The notes: generated from the letters alone by a model not told the origin. DNA of 25,179 nucleotides from Rugosibacter sp. (GCA_030652715.1 JAUSQB010000472.1:1-25179); one strand, 5' to 3'. Counted from the first letter of the stretch, positions 1-8,568 are shown. Translations and numbers: made by a program.

Positions 1-1710
1 CTGGGCGAAACCGTGGTGCAAGGCGCGGTGAATCCAGATGAATTTTATGTCCATAAAGCCACGCTGGCGCTAGGCAAGCCTTCCATCATTCGGCGCAATA
101 TGGGTAGCAAACTCATCAAGATGATTTTTACCGACTCGCGGCAGGCTGGGCGCAGTACGGAAACGATAGACGTGCCGGAAAGTGATCGGCATGTTTTCTC
201 GCTAACCGATGCAGATATCCTTGAGCTGGCGCGTTACGCCATGGTCATTGAAAAGCACTACCAGCGGCCGATGGACATCGAATGGGGCAAGGATGGTCAG
301 GATGGCAAGCTGTATATCCTGCAAGCGCGCCCAGAGACTGTGAAATCGCAAGATGACCATGCTTCGGTGATTGAAAAATACAAGCTCAAGCAACATGGCA
401 AGGTACTCACCAGTGGCCGCGCGATTGGGCAAAAAATCGGTTCCGGCGTGGTGCGTGTTGTCAAGGATCCCACCCAAATGCACTTGGTACAGCCAGGTGA
501 TGTGCTGGTCGCGGATATGACAGACCCCAACTGGGAGCCGGTCATGAAGCGTGCTTCAGCGATTGTGACGAATCGTGGCGGGCGTACTTGCCATGCGGCG
601 ATTATTGCGCGCGAATTGGGTATTCCTGCCATTGTGGGTTGCGGCAGCGCCACTACTGCATTGACTGAAGGCGAGAGCGTGACCATATCGTGTGCCGAGG
701 GTGATACGGGTTACGTGTATCGCGATGCGCTTGAGTTTGAGATCACGCGGCAGGATGTGGGTAATTTGCCCAAACTGCCGGTCAAAATCATGATGAACGT
801 GGGCAATCCCGAACTGGCCTTTGAGTTTGCGCAGATACCGAATGCCGGTGTGGGCCTGGCACGGCTTGAGTTTGTGATTAACAACATGATCGGCATCCAT
901 CCCAAGGCGATTCTTGAGATTGATCAGGTGCCCGCCAGCCTGCGGGAAGAAATTCTGCGCCGTTCGCGCGGCTATGCTTCGCCTGAGACATTTTTTGTCG
1001 AGAAGTTGACTGAGGGCGTGGCGACTATTGCGGCGGCGTTTTATCCGCAGCCGGTAATTGTTCGTTTGTCGGATTTCAAGTCAAACGAATACCGCAAGCT
1101 GCTAGGCGGCGAGATTTACGAGCCGGAAGAAGAAAATCCCATGCTGGGGTTCCGTGGCGCTTCACGCTACATCGCACCGTCTTTCCGCGCTTGTTTTGAA
1201 CTTGAGTGTCGAGCCATGAAGCGCGTGCGCAATGACATGGGGCTGACCAATGTGCAGATCATGGTGCCCTTCGTGCGCACGGTGGATGAAGCCCGCACGG
1301 TGGTCGAGTTGCTCGCGGAGCATGGTCTGCGCCGTGGCGAACATGAGTTGAAGCTGATCATGATGTGTGAAATCCCCTCCAATGCCTTGCTGGCCGAACA
1401 GTTTCTTGAGCACTTCGATGGTTACTCCATCGGCTCGAATGATCTGACCCAGCTGACGCTGGGCCTGGATCGTGATTCTGGCCTGGTAGCGAATTCGTTT
1501 GATGAGCGCGATCCTGCCGTTAAACAGTTATTGTCCATGACGATTGCGACTTGTAATCGTTTGGGCAAGTATGTCGGCATTTGCGGCCAAGGCCCGTCGG
1601 ATCACGCTGACTTTGCCGAGTGGCTGATGGATGAAGGCATCCAGACCATCTCGTTGAATCCGGACACCGTGATTGATACGTCGCTGCGACTCGCTGGCCA
1701 CAAAAAATAA
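1..1710 (+). CDS. ppsA: Phosphoenolpyruvate synthase, 3' part (5' end outside window)
   Basis: PEP synthase (pyruvate, water dikinase) converts pyruvate and ATP to PEP, AMP and phosphate in gluconeogenesis; cytoplasmic. The frame is open from base 1 ([15 protein letters not shown]), so the GTG at 13 is not a start. About 569 of roughly 790 residues are present; the N-terminal part of the ATP-binding domain is missing. Visible parts in order: end of the nucleotide-binding domain (DIEWGKDG...YILQARPE), the swivelling phosphohistidine domain with [20 protein letters not shown] (catalytic His near bases 592-594), and the C-terminal PEP/pyruvate TIM barrel with [33 protein letters not shown] and [10 protein letters not shown], which carries the family's catalytic Cys. 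It ends three bases before the NfeD-like gene, so they may be cotranscribed. The assignment is secure. Confidence 0.97.
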   Translation: MGETVVQGAVNPDEFYVHKATLALGKPSIIRRNMGSKLIKMIFTDSRQAGRSTETIDVPESDRHVFSLTDADILELARYAMVIEKHYQRPMDIEWGKDGQDGKLYILQARPETVKSQDDHASVIEKYKLKQHGKVLTSGRAIGQKIGSGVVRVVKDPTQMHLVQPGDVLVADMTDPNWEPVMKRASAIVTNRGGRTCHAAIIARELGIPAIVGCGSATTALTEGESVTISCAEGDTGYVYRDALEFEITRQDVGNLPKLPVKIMMNVGNPELAFEFAQIPNAGVGLARLEFVINNMIGIHPKAILEIDQVPASLREEILRRSRGYASPETFFVEKLTEGVATIAAAFYPQPVIVRLSDFKSNEYRKLLGGEIYEPEEENPMLGFRGASRYIAPSFRACFELECRAMKRVRNDMGLTNVQIMVPFVRTVDEARTVVELLAEHGLRRGEHELKLIMMCEIPSNALLAEQFLEHFDGYSIGSNDLTQLTLGLDRDSGLVANSFDERDPAVKQLLSMTIATCNRLGKYVGICGQGPSDHADFAEWLMDEGIQTISLNPDTVIDTSLRLAGHKK

Positions 1711-1713
1711 ACC

Positions 1714-2172
1714 ATGCAAATCCTCTGGTGGCACTGGATGGTATTAGGCATGGGGCTGGCTTTGGTGGAGTTGGCATTGCCCAGTTTTTTCATCATCTGG
1801 TTCGCCCTCGGTGCGATAGTCGTAGGCGTTGCTTTATTGTTGACTCCGGCACTGGATTTTACTGTGCAGATACTGTTATGGACAGCTGCTTCGGTAGTAA
1901 TGACGGTGCTGTGGTTCAAGTTTTTTCGCAACGCCAGCCGCACGCGCGCGGGCCAGGCGGATGAAGCGCTGGGCGAGATTGGCGTGCTGGTGCGGACGAT
2001 TGAACCGCTGGGCGTGCCAGGTGGATCATCCGGACGCGGCGAAGTGCGTTTTCAAAAACCGGTGATGGGCGCGGATGTCTGGCCGTGCATGGCTGACGAA
2101 GCGATTGCTGCCGGTGAGCGGGTAAAGGTGCTGGCAGTGGATGGCCAGCTCTTGAAGGTGGGTAAAACATGA
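1714..2172 (+). CDS. NfeD-like membrane protein (YbbK/NfeD C-terminal family)
   Basis: A 152-residue protein with three hydrophobic segments in the first half (about residues 6-24, 26-46 and 50-70), then a charged stretch and a C-terminal beta-rich part (about 85-150) that fits the OB-fold NfeD domain. Family members sit in the inner membrane and are almost always encoded beside an SPFH/stomatin protein. That is the case here: the SPFH gene starts 7 bases after this stop. The pair is thought to act in membrane organisation or quality control, but no biochemical role can be read from the sequence. The ATG follows the ppsA stop by 3 bases. Confidence 0.87.
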   Translation: MQILWWHWMVLGMGLALVELALPSFFIIWFALGAIVVGVALLLTPALDFTVQILLWTAASVVMTVLWFKFFRNASRTRAGQADEALGEIGVLVRTIEPLGVPGGSSGRGEVRFQKPVMGADVWPCMADEAIAAGERVKVLAVDGQLLKVGKT

Positions 2173-2179
2173 GGAGCAG

Positions 2180-3040
2180 ATGATGGGTGAGCTTGGATTT
2201 TTTGTTATCGCACTATTTATTTTTGCCATCATTACGGTAGCCAAGGGCGTACGCATCGTGCCGCAAGGCGAGGAATGGATAGTCGAGCGTCTGGGCAAGT
2301 ACCGGACAACATTGCTGCCCGGCCTTAACATCATTAGTCCGTATCTGGATATGGTGCGCTACAAGCTGGTGACCAAGGACATTATTCTCGATGTGCAGGA
2401 GCAGGAAGTGATTACTCGCGACAACGCGGTGATTTTGACCAATGCTATTGCCTTTATCAAGGTCACCGACCCGATCAAGGCGGTGTATGGCGTAACGGAT
2501 TTTTCCGAGGCGATCCGCAATATGATCATGACCACCTTGCGCTCGATCATCGGGGACATGACGCTCGATGAAGCGCTTTCTAATCGAGACAAGATCAAGG
2601 CGCGCTTGCGCGCAGGTGTTGCCGACGAAGCCATCGATTGGGGCCTGACGGTCAAATCGGTCGAGATACAGGACATCAAGCCGTCTGAATCGATGCAGCG
2701 CGCGATGGAGGCGCAAGCCTCTGCCGAGCGTGAACGCAAAGCTACAGTGACACGCGCTGAAGGTACCAAGCAATCGACCATTCTCAATGCGGAAGCTCAA
2801 CTGCAAGCGGCACGCCTGCAAGCCGAGGCGCAAGTCACTTTGGCGACGGCGAGTGCCGAAGCAATCCAGCGCGTCGCGGTGGCGCTGGGGAGTGACGATG
2901 CCCCTGTGCGCTATTTGCTGGGCGAAAAATATATCCAGACGCTAGGCAGTCTGGCTACCTCGGAAAACGCCAAAACGGTTGTATTGCCTGCTGATTTGCA
3001 AGATGCCTTGCGCGGCATGTTTGGCCGTCCGCGCGTTTAA
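2180..3040 (+). CDS. SPFH/stomatin-like membrane protein (QmcA family)
   Basis: A 286-residue protein with one N-terminal membrane anchor (about residues 5-23), then an SPFH/band-7 domain (about 25-190; RIVPQGEEWIVERLGKYRTT, EVITRDNAVI, MTLDEALSNRDKI), and an Ala/Glu-rich coiled-coil stretch (about 190-240; AEAQLQAARLQAEAQ). Length and layout match QmcA and other prokaryotic stomatins, which form large ring-shaped oligomers at the inner membrane and partner with NfeD proteins. A GAGGAG Shine-Dalgarno at 2171-2176 lies very close to the first ATG (2180), so the second ATG at 2183 is an equally possible start. It probably forms an operon with the NfeD gene upstream. Confidence 0.92.
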   Translation: MMGELGFFVIALFIFAIITVAKGVRIVPQGEEWIVERLGKYRTTLLPGLNIISPYLDMVRYKLVTKDIILDVQEQEVITRDNAVILTNAIAFIKVTDPIKAVYGVTDFSEAIRNMIMTTLRSIIGDMTLDEALSNRDKIKARLRAGVADEAIDWGLTVKSVEIQDIKPSESMQRAMEAQASAERERKATVTRAEGTKQSTILNAEAQLQAARLQAEAQVTLATASAEAIQRVAVALGSDDAPVRYLLGEKYIQTLGSLATSENAKTVVLPADLQDALRGMFGRPRV

Positions 3041-3066
3041 GCAACGCTGCATTTAATCAACAAACC

Positions 3067-3756
3067 GTGCGCTTTCTGGCCTTCGAGACGGCGACACGAT
3101 GCCTATCTGTCGCGCTTTGGCAGGATGGCGAGATCAGCGAGCGGTTTGCCGACCACCCCAATAGCGGTTCGGCCTATCTTTTGCCCTGGGCGCATGAGCT
3201 GCTCGCCCAGTCCGGCATAACGTTGCAACAACTCGATGGCATTGCCTTTGGTGCAGGCCCTGGCGGGTTTACGGGTTTGCGCTTGGCGTGCGGCGTGGCG
3301 CAGGGCCTGGCGTTTGGTCTGGATGTGCCCGTTGCGCCTGTCTCAACCCTGGCCGCGCTGGCCTTGGCATCGGGCGAGCGCAATGTCTGGGCATGTCTTG
3401 ATGCACGCATGAATGAAATTTATGCAGCCGCTTATACCATCGAAGGGGAGGTCGCTCACGAAGTCATGGCGCCTCACTGTGTGGCCCCCGCCGTCTCGCC
3501 AGCGCCGACTTTTCCAAATGCTTGGGGCGTGGGCGATGGTTTTAAAACTTATGGTGAATTATTGGCTAGCCGCAAGCCCGATTTGGCGGGCATTCACCCG
3601 GATGTTTTTCCTTCAGCCGCTGCCGTGGCACGCTTGGCGGCACCGGTATTAGCCAGCGGCCGAGGGGTGGCTGCCGCCGATGCCCAGCCATTTTATGTGC
3701 GCGACAAAGTGGCATTTACCACTAGCGAACGCTTGGCGCGTGGCGGATTGAAATGA
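3067..3756 (+). CDS. tsaB: tRNA N6-threonylcarbamoyladenosine biosynthesis protein TsaB
   Basis: TsaB (YeaZ) is the partner of TsaD in the t6A37 tRNA-modification complex. The 229-residue sequence begins MRFLAFETATRCLSVALW and contains FGAGPGGFTGLRLACGVAQG, both characteristic of the ASKHA-fold TsaB family. The start is GTG at 3067, chosen because the conserved N-terminal beta strand begins there. It overlaps rimI by four bases (ATGA at 3753-3756), a sign of translational coupling. Bases 3498-3513 carry a copy of the dispersed CGCCGACTTT motif. Confidence 0.95.
   Translation: MRFLAFETATRCLSVALWQDGEISERFADHPNSGSAYLLPWAHELLAQSGITLQQLDGIAFGAGPGGFTGLRLACGVAQGLAFGLDVPVAPVSTLAALALASGERNVWACLDARMNEIYAAAYTIEGEVAHEVMAPHCVAPAVSPAPTFPNAWGVGDGFKTYGELLASRKPDLAGIHPDVFPSAAAVARLAAPVLASGRGVAAADAQPFYVRDKVAFTTSERLARGGLK
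3498..3513 (+). repeat. Dispersed motif copy, G type (GCCAGCGCCGACTTTT)
   Basis: Full 16-base match inside tsaB, read there as SPAPTF. See the finding on the dispersed motif. Confidence 0.7.
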
Positions 3757-4211
3757 TGGTTGACCAATACTTGCGCACCACCGCGATGACCCTGGCTGAT
3801 CTGGATGCCGTGGTCGCCGCCGAGGCCGTGCTGCATGCTTCACCGTGGACGCGTGGCCAGTTTGCCGATTCGCTGGCATCTGGTCATGATGCCTTGCTGG
3901 CGTATGACAGCAGCAACGCCTGGGTGGGCTATGGCGTGGTAATGATAGCGGTGGATGAGGCCGATTTGCTGAACATTAGCGTGTTACCCGCGTTTCAACG
4001 ACAAGGAGTTGGCGCAGCGTTTTTACAGCACCTGATGGCGCGTGCCAAGGCGCGGCAGGCAACGCGCATGCTGCTCGAAGTGCGTGCTACGAATCAGGCC
4101 GCGCTGACCTTGTACTCAAGCCAGGGGTTCATTGAGATTGGTCGGCGACGCGGTTATTATTCAGCGCATGAACAACGGGAAGATGCAATCGTGATGGCAC
4201 GGGATTTATAA
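3753..4211 (+). CDS. rimI: Ribosomal protein S18 alanine N-acetyltransferase
   Basis: A 152-residue GNAT-fold acetyltransferase. RimI acetylates the N-terminal alanine of ribosomal protein S18. The acetyl-CoA pyrophosphate-binding motif is RQGVGA within ISVLPAFQRQGVGAAFLQHL, and the RimI-typical NQAALTLYSSQGFIEIGRRR (GNAT motif B) and the C-terminal EDAIVMARDL are present. The ATG overlaps the tsaB stop as ATGA. tsaB-rimI is a common proteobacterial pairing. Other GNAT substrates cannot be excluded from sequence, but motif order and neighbour make RimI the best call. Confidence 0.92.
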   Translation: MMVDQYLRTTAMTLADLDAVVAAEAVLHASPWTRGQFADSLASGHDALLAYDSSNAWVGYGVVMIAVDEADLLNISVLPAFQRQGVGAAFLQHLMARAKARQATRMLLEVRATNQAALTLYSSQGFIEIGRRRGYYSAHEQREDAIVMARDL

Positions 4212-4229
4212 ATCAGCCATGAATAACTG

Positions 4230-4973
4230 ATGAATCCTCGTCGTCAACAGATACTGCACGAAATGGGGCTGGGGCCGCTGTGGAAACTGCGCGCCCCCCC
4301 CGTCGCTCCTGCGGCGACTGAGCTACCGACCGAGGCGACTCATTCGGCTGCCGCGCAAGCATCGGCAGACAATACGACAAGCACGCACGTGGCGAGCATC
4401 GCTATGCCCATGGGTTGGGACGAGCTGGCAGCCACCGTTGCGGCGTGTCGCCAGTGCCGACTTTGCGAGGCACGCAAACAAGCCGTGTTGGGCGTTGGCG
4501 ACCGCCGAGCCGACTGGCTTTTTGTCGGTGAAGGGCCGGGTGCGGAAGAGGATGAACGCGGCGAGCCTTTTGTCGGTCAGGCAGGCCAGTTGCTGGATAA
4601 TATGCTGGCCTCGATTGATCTGCAGCGCGGGCGGGACGTTTATATTGCGAATGCCGTTAAATGTCGCCCGCCGGGCAATCGAACACCGGACCACGATGAG
4701 ATTGCAGCCTGTCGGCCTTATCTTGTGCAGCAGATTGCCTTGATTCAGCCAAAACTCATTGTTGCTATGGGCCGTCCTGCTGCACAGACCATGCTGCAGG
4801 CTGAAGTAAAAATCAGCGCTGCTCGTGGCAAGTTGCATGACTATGAGGGGATACCCGTGATCGTCACCTACCATCCGGCCTATCTGTTGCGCAATCTTCC
4901 CGATAAAGCGAAAGCCTGGGAAGACCTCTGCTTCATGCGTCGTACGATGCGCCAATTAAAAGCAAACCAGTAA
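4230..4973 (+). CDS. Family 4 (type 4/5) uracil-DNA glycosylase, Fe-S containing
   Basis: A 247-residue enzyme that removes uracil from DNA at the start of base-excision repair. Residues 1-60 are Ala/Pro/Thr-rich and low in complexity, which is common as an N-terminal extension in betaproteobacterial members. The catalytic domain follows, with the water-activating/uracil-binding motif GEGPGAEEDERGEPFVGQAG (about 100-119) and the second active-site motif HPAYLLR (about 215). Cysteines at 76, 79, 145 and 161 are spaced like the 4Fe-4S ligands of family-4 enzymes; C73 is an extra one. It starts 18 bases after rimI. Bases 4450-4464 hold a variant of the dispersed motif. Confidence 0.93.
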   Translation: MNPRRQQILHEMGLGPLWKLRAPPVAPAATELPTEATHSAAAQASADNTTSTHVASIAMPMGWDELAATVAACRQCRLCEARKQAVLGVGDRRADWLFVGEGPGAEEDERGEPFVGQAGQLLDNMLASIDLQRGRDVYIANAVKCRPPGNRTPDHDEIAACRPYLVQQIALIQPKLIVAMGRPAAQTMLQAEVKISAARGKLHDYEGIPVIVTYHPAYLLRNLPDKAKAWEDLCFMRRTMRQLKANQ

Positions 4974-4995
4974 TATTTGGTGTCATCTGCTGAGT

Positions 4996-5013
4996 TGTCT
5001 GGCATATAGAACA
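4996..5013. promoter_or_regulatory. Possible degenerate GlrR-type site upstream of glrK
   Basis: TGTC-N10-AACA lies about 20 bases before the sensor-kinase start. It differs by one base from TGTC-N10-GACA, the pattern found twice after glrR. It may allow autoregulation, but a single degenerate match can arise by chance and no sigma-54 core was seen beside it. Confidence 0.25.
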
Positions 5014-5034
5014 GATTTTTCGATAGATCCTGTC

Positions 5035-6456
5035 ATGAATATTCATTATCCGAAATCGTTCTTCAAACTGCTTTCAGTCGGCTTTTTACTGGCGGTATTG
5101 CCGTTGATTATCGGTTTGCTGATCAATACCGTCGCGATACAGCAACTATCGACGCAAAGCCAGCGTGCCATTTATGATGCCGCCCGGGTAGCGCATGCGG
5201 CACGAGAGTTAAGCGAGACAGCCAATTCGCTGGAACGTGCCGCACAACAAAGTGTCATCCTGCAAGATATCACCTTATGGGAGAGCTATCTGACTTTGCA
5301 TCATCGATTTGTCAATGCCAGTGCACAACTGGAAGGGTTGCCACTGGAATCGTTCATGCGGCAGGAATTGGCTGAATTGCAACAAGAAGAGCAGCAACTG
5401 AATTCCTATCTGATGAAAATTGGTATCGACGCACTAGAAGCACCTGATGCCGCTATTCGTTATGTCGATATTGCTGATACAGCGCGGCAACTATTGACAC
5501 GTTCGAGCCGGATGATTGATAAAGAAGCGGAGTCTTTGCGCGTATTGGCTGCGCAAACTGAGACGCAGGTTAAAAGACAGCTTTTCTTGTTGCTCCCTTT
5601 GTCGATATTCATCGTCGCCGGATTTACCTATCTGCTCGCCAGGCCAATTGCCCAGCTTGAGCAGGGTATTCGTGATCTGGGCGAACGCCGACTGGATGCC
5701 AGAATTGAAGTGAATGGCCCTGATGATCTGAAACAACTTGGCGATCGGCTGGATTGGTTGCGTTTGCGTCTGGTGCAGCTGGAAGAACAAAAAAGCCGTT
5801 TTTTGCGCCACATCTCACATGAGCTAAAAACACCTTTAACCGCATTGCGGGAAGGGTCGGATCTATTGGCCGAAAAAATTGCCGGGCCATTGACGGAAAA
5901 ACAACACGAAATTGTGCGTATCCTGCGCCAGCATAGTCTGGATTTACAGCGACTGATTGAAGATCTGTTGCGCCATGGTGAGTCGGACTTTCACCAGACT
6001 CCACTTAAATTACAGTCTGTAAAACCAGGTGAAGTGGTTGAAAAAGTGATCGATAAACAGTGCTTGACCATGACTTCGCGTAATATCAATTTAGAGATGA
6101 AGATCGATGATTTTGTTATGCGTACGGATCCCGAACGATTGCGTATCGTATTTGATAATCTGCTCTCTAATGCGATTAAATTCTCGCCCTTGGGCGGCAC
6201 TATTATCGTGTCAGCAACAAAAGACGGTAGCGATGCTTTGTTCTCGGTAATTGACGATGGCCCAGGCGTAGCCGATGAAGATTTAGATAGCTTGTTTGAT
6301 CCTTTTTATCGCGGACAGGCGGTAGCGGCTGGTGTTGTCAAAGGGTCGGGGCTGGGTTTGTCAATTACCAAAGAACATGTGCTCACCCTGGGGGGCGAAA
6401 TCACAGTCGGCCGCGGAAAAGGCATCTTTACGGTACGACTCCCCTTGAACTTATAA
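5035..6456 (+). CDS. glrK: Sensor histidine kinase, GlrK/QseE-like
   Basis: Inner-membrane two-component sensor of 473 residues. First membrane helix about 11-31, periplasmic domain about 32-182 rich in helix-forming residues, second helix about 183-202, HAMP linker about 203-255. The HisKA dimerisation domain carries the phospho-acceptor His262 in RHISHELKTPLTALREGSDL. The ATP-binding domain has an N-box (DNLLSNAIKFS, about 374-384), G1 (DDGPG, 407-411) and G2 (GSGLGLS, 437-443). All catalytic features are intact. A small lipoprotein gene and a sigma-54 activator gene follow at 6 bases and with a 4-base overlap, the same order as enterobacterial glrK-qseG(yfhG)-glrR. The partner is therefore the response regulator encoded at 6987-8342. 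The signal sensed is unknown. Confidence 0.88.
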   Translation: MNIHYPKSFFKLLSVGFLLAVLPLIIGLLINTVAIQQLSTQSQRAIYDAARVAHAARELSETANSLERAAQQSVILQDITLWESYLTLHHRFVNASAQLEGLPLESFMRQELAELQQEEQQLNSYLMKIGIDALEAPDAAIRYVDIADTARQLLTRSSRMIDKEAESLRVLAAQTETQVKRQLFLLLPLSIFIVAGFTYLLARPIAQLEQGIRDLGERRLDARIEVNGPDDLKQLGDRLDWLRLRLVQLEEQKSRFLRHISHELKTPLTALREGSDLLAEKIAGPLTEKQHEIVRILRQHSLDLQRLIEDLLRHGESDFHQTPLKLQSVKPGEVVEKVIDKQCLTMTSRNINLEMKIDDFVMRTDPERLRIVFDNLLSNAIKFSPLGGTIIVSATKDGSDALFSVIDDGPGVADEDLDSLFDPFYRGQAVAAGVVKGSGLGLSITKEHVLTLGGEITVGRGKGIFTVRLPLNL

Positions 6457-6462
6457 CGATAG

Positions 6463-6990
6463 ATGAAGACTGTGCATTCTTTTTATAAATATTTATTCTT
6501 GTTTTTTTCGTTAGGTTTGCTTGCTGGTTGTGCGGCGACCAAACCGGTGGAAAGTGTTGCGCTATCCAGTCCCATTTACTGGAATGCGCCAGATAGGGTA
6601 AGTGCATTGCTTATTTATTTTGATCAACTGCGCTTGCTGTCGTCAGTTGAGCTTGCCAGGGAAACCGAGCGTGCGCGCAAGAGTTATGCGAAAGACAAAT
6701 CGATTTTCTATCAGCTGCAATATGCGCTTACCTTGTCCGTTCCTGGTGGAGACAACCGCCATGCACAGCAACTGCTCGAACCCTTGATCAAAGAGGCAGG
6801 ACAGAGTGAACGCGCGCTGCATGCCCTGGCTGCTATGGTGTATACCGGCTTGGCTGAACGCCAGCGGTTGGAGAGTGCCTTGCAGATACAAACCCGCCGT
6901 GCAGATGATCTTGAGAGCAAACTTGAAGCCTTAAAGGAGATCGAGAAAAAAATGATGCAGCGTGAGCGTGTAATTAAAGAAAAACCATGA
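6463..6990 (+). CDS. Small outer-membrane lipoprotein, QseG/YfhG-like by position
   Basis: A 175-residue protein with a lipoprotein signal peptide: a hydrophobic stretch at residues 10-22 ends in the lipobox LLAGC with lipidated Cys23. Residue +2 is Ala, which favours sorting to the outer membrane. The mature part is mostly helical, and its C-terminus (about 145-175; RADDLESKLEALKEIEKKM) looks like a coiled coil. It lies between kinase and regulator genes, exactly where E. coli has QseG, a lipoprotein that modulates the kinase, and it overlaps the regulator start by four bases. The function is inferred from position and lipoprotein character more than from residue-level recognition. No strong Shine-Dalgarno is seen, so it may depend on translation from glrK. 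Confidence 0.72.
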   Translation: MKTVHSFYKYLFLFFSLGLLAGCAATKPVESVALSSPIYWNAPDRVSALLIYFDQLRLLSSVELARETERARKSYAKDKSIFYQLQYALTLSVPGGDNRHAQQLLEPLIKEAGQSERALHALAAMVYTGLAERQRLESALQIQTRRADDLESKLEALKEIEKKMMQRERVIKEKP

Positions 6991-8342
6991 GCACGATACG
7001 ATCGCAGACTCAGCCACAGATTTTATTGGTCGATGATGACCCGGGCTTGCTTCGTCTGCTGGCCATCCGGCTTGAGGCAGCAGGTTATGGCGTCATGACG
7101 ACGGGTAAGGCAGAGCACGCGCTGGCCATGATTGTGGTCGAGAGGCCGCATCTGGTTATTACCGATCTGCGCATGCCAGGCATGGATGGTTCGGCATTGT
7201 TTGAGGCGATCAGCGCGACACATCCTGCATTGCCGGTCATCATACTCACGGCGCATGGCACCATTCCGGATGCGATTGCAGCGACCAATCGCGGTGTGTT
7301 CGGTTATCTGACCAAACCCTATGACGCCAAAGAGCTGCTTGATCAAGTGGAGCGGGCATTGCGGTTTTCTGCCAGCAACGCTACTGAGGCCATCGGCGAA
7401 CAGACATGGCGGGCGAGCATTGTTACCCAAAGCCCGGTCATGGAAGGTCTTTTGGCTCAGGCCAGACTGGTTGCTGCCAGCGACGCCAGCGTCATGCTGT
7501 ATGGCGAATCGGGCACTGGCAAAGAGTTATTGGCCCAAGCCATCCATCTTGCCAGCACACGGTCTCAGGCTGCTTTTGTGGCTGTGAATTGTGGTGCAAT
7601 CCCGGAAAACCTTCTGGAATCCGAGCTTTTTGGCTACGTGCGCGGGGCATTTACCGGGGCGAATAAAGACTATGCCGGATTAGTCAGGGAAGCCGATGGC
7701 GGTACGCTGTTTCTTGATGAAATTGGCGACATGCCCTTGCCATTACAGGTGAAATTATTGCGCATGCTGGAGCAGCGCGAGGTGCGGCCTCTGGGTGAGG
7801 CTAAATCGCATCGTGTGGATATTCGGGTCATTAGTGCGACACATCGCGATCTGGAAGTGGAAATGGCAGAAGGGCGTTTTCGTAGTGATTTGTTTTACCG
7901 TCTCAAGGTGGTAGCACTGACGATTCCTTCCCTGAGCGAGCGGCGCGACGATATTCCCTTGCTTGCCCGGCATTTTTTGCGCACGCTTGCCGAACGTTAT
8001 CGCAAAGAGGTTAATGGATTTTCCCCCGATGCGATGGAAATTTTAGTGCGTGCCAGCTGGCCTGGTAATGTGCGGCAGTTACTGAATGTGGTCGAACAGG
8101 CGGTGGCTTTGGCAACCAGTCCTATTGTGCCGCTGATACTGATTCAAAATGCCATACAGGCAGTTGAAGATATTGTGCCCTTCGATGAGGCCCGGCGCCG
8201 ATTTGAGGCGGATTACCTGGCTCGTTTGCTCAAAATGACGGGTGGAAACGTTGCTGGCGCCGCTGTTTTGGCGCAGCGAAATCGCACGGATTTTTACAAG
8301 CTTTTGCAGCGTCATTCTCTGGATCCTTCGCTGTTCAAGTAA
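6987..8342 (+). CDS. glrR: Sigma-54-dependent response regulator, GlrR/QseF-like
   Basis: A 451-residue NtrC-type activator. The receiver domain (about 8-125) has the acidic pair D16/D17, phospho-acceptor D60 (VITDLRMPGMDG) and K110. The AAA+ domain has Walker A GESGTGKE (173-180), the sigma-54-contacting GAFTGA loop (220-225) and Walker B GGTLFLDEIGDM (238-249). A Fis-type helix-turn-helix closes the protein (about 417-451; GGNVAGAAVLAQRNRTDFYK). All parts needed for phosphorylation-controlled open-complex formation are present. The start overlaps the lipoprotein stop as ATGA. Two palindromes of the GlrR operator pattern and a sigma-54 promoter lie directly downstream, which supports the GlrR assignment and points to the neighbouring genes as targets. 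Confidence 0.9.
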   Translation: MSTIRSQTQPQILLVDDDPGLLRLLAIRLEAAGYGVMTTGKAEHALAMIVVERPHLVITDLRMPGMDGSALFEAISATHPALPVIILTAHGTIPDAIAATNRGVFGYLTKPYDAKELLDQVERALRFSASNATEAIGEQTWRASIVTQSPVMEGLLAQARLVAASDASVMLYGESGTGKELLAQAIHLASTRSQAAFVAVNCGAIPENLLESELFGYVRGAFTGANKDYAGLVREADGGTLFLDEIGDMPLPLQVKLLRMLEQREVRPLGEAKSHRVDIRVISATHRDLEVEMAEGRFRSDLFYRLKVVALTIPSLSERRDDIPLLARHFLRTLAERYRKEVNGFSPDAMEILVRASWPGNVRQLLNVVEQAVALATSPIVPLILIQNAIQAVEDIVPFDEARRRFEADYLARLLKMTGGNVAGAAVLAQRNRTDFYKLLQRHSLDPSLFK

Positions 8343-8343
8343 C

Positions 8344-8361
8344 TGTCGCTCCAGCGCGACA
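8344..8361. promoter_or_regulatory. GlrR-type operator 1 (TGTC-N10-GACA)
   Basis: A perfect palindrome with outer half-sites ACTGTCGC/GCGACAGT. The core is TGTC, ten bases, GACA, the pattern described for GlrR sites upstream of glmY/glmZ in enterobacteria. It begins two bases after the glrR stop and about 140 bases upstream of the -24 element at 8492, a usual enhancer distance. No T-run follows, so it is not a normal terminator. Confidence 0.72.
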
Positions 8362-8408
8362 GTAAAAACCATTAGGTTTCATCAGGTTGCAAAATCCATG
8401 CAGCAATC

Positions 8409-8426
8409 TGTCGTTTGATGGCGACA
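8409..8426. promoter_or_regulatory. GlrR-type operator 2 (TGTC-N10-GACA)
   Basis: A second perfect palindrome, AATCTGTCG/CGACAGATT outside an 8-base centre, again TGTC-N10-GACA. Its centre is 65 bases from that of operator 1 (about six helical turns, so roughly the same DNA face) and about 75 bases upstream of the -24 element. Paired sites at this distance are typical for NtrC-family hexamers. Confidence 0.75.
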
Positions 8427-8459
8427 GATTACTGCGACTTGGAAATCTTCTGGATTGCT

Positions 8460-8472
8460 TAACTTGTTGAAA
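8460..8472 (-). promoter_or_regulatory. Possible IHF site between enhancers and sigma-54 core
   Basis: TAACTTGTTGAAA matches the reverse of the IHF consensus (YAA-N4-TTGATW) with one mismatch and is followed by an A/T-rich stretch. It lies between the GlrR sites and the -24 element, where IHF bends DNA in many sigma-54 promoters. The IHF consensus is loose, so this is weak evidence. Confidence 0.25.
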
Positions 8473-8491
8473 TATATTGTAAAAAATAATC

Positions 8492-8507
8492 TGGCACAGT
8501 AGCTGCT
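8492..8507 (+). promoter_or_regulatory. Sigma-54 (-24/-12) promoter
   Basis: TGGCAC-N5-CTGCT fits the sigma-54 consensus TGGCAC-N5-TTGCW at all but one base. The invariant GG (8493-8494) and GC (8505-8506) have the required spacing. Transcription should start near 8518. The two GlrR-type sites upstream make a complete activator-dependent promoter reading into the genes at 8569 and 8855. Confidence 0.75.
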
Positions 8508-8524
8508 TATTGCTTATAGGTAAT

Positions 8525-8547
8525 TGAGCATTGTATCGAAATGCTCA
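8525..8547 (+). other. Stem-loop at the 5' end of the sigma-54 transcript
   Basis: TGAGCATT (8525-8532) pairs perfectly with AATGCTCA (8540-8547) around a 7-base loop. It would lie within about 10 bases of the predicted transcript start, just before the ribosome binding site at 8556. It could stabilise the mRNA. Confidence 0.45.
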
Positions 8548-8568
8548 GTCGACCCAAGGAGCAAAGCC

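Noticed and set aside
8344..8363. Palindrome after glrR as an intrinsic terminator
   Set aside because: No T-run follows on either strand, and the TGTC-N10-GACA spacing together with a second copy favours an operator.
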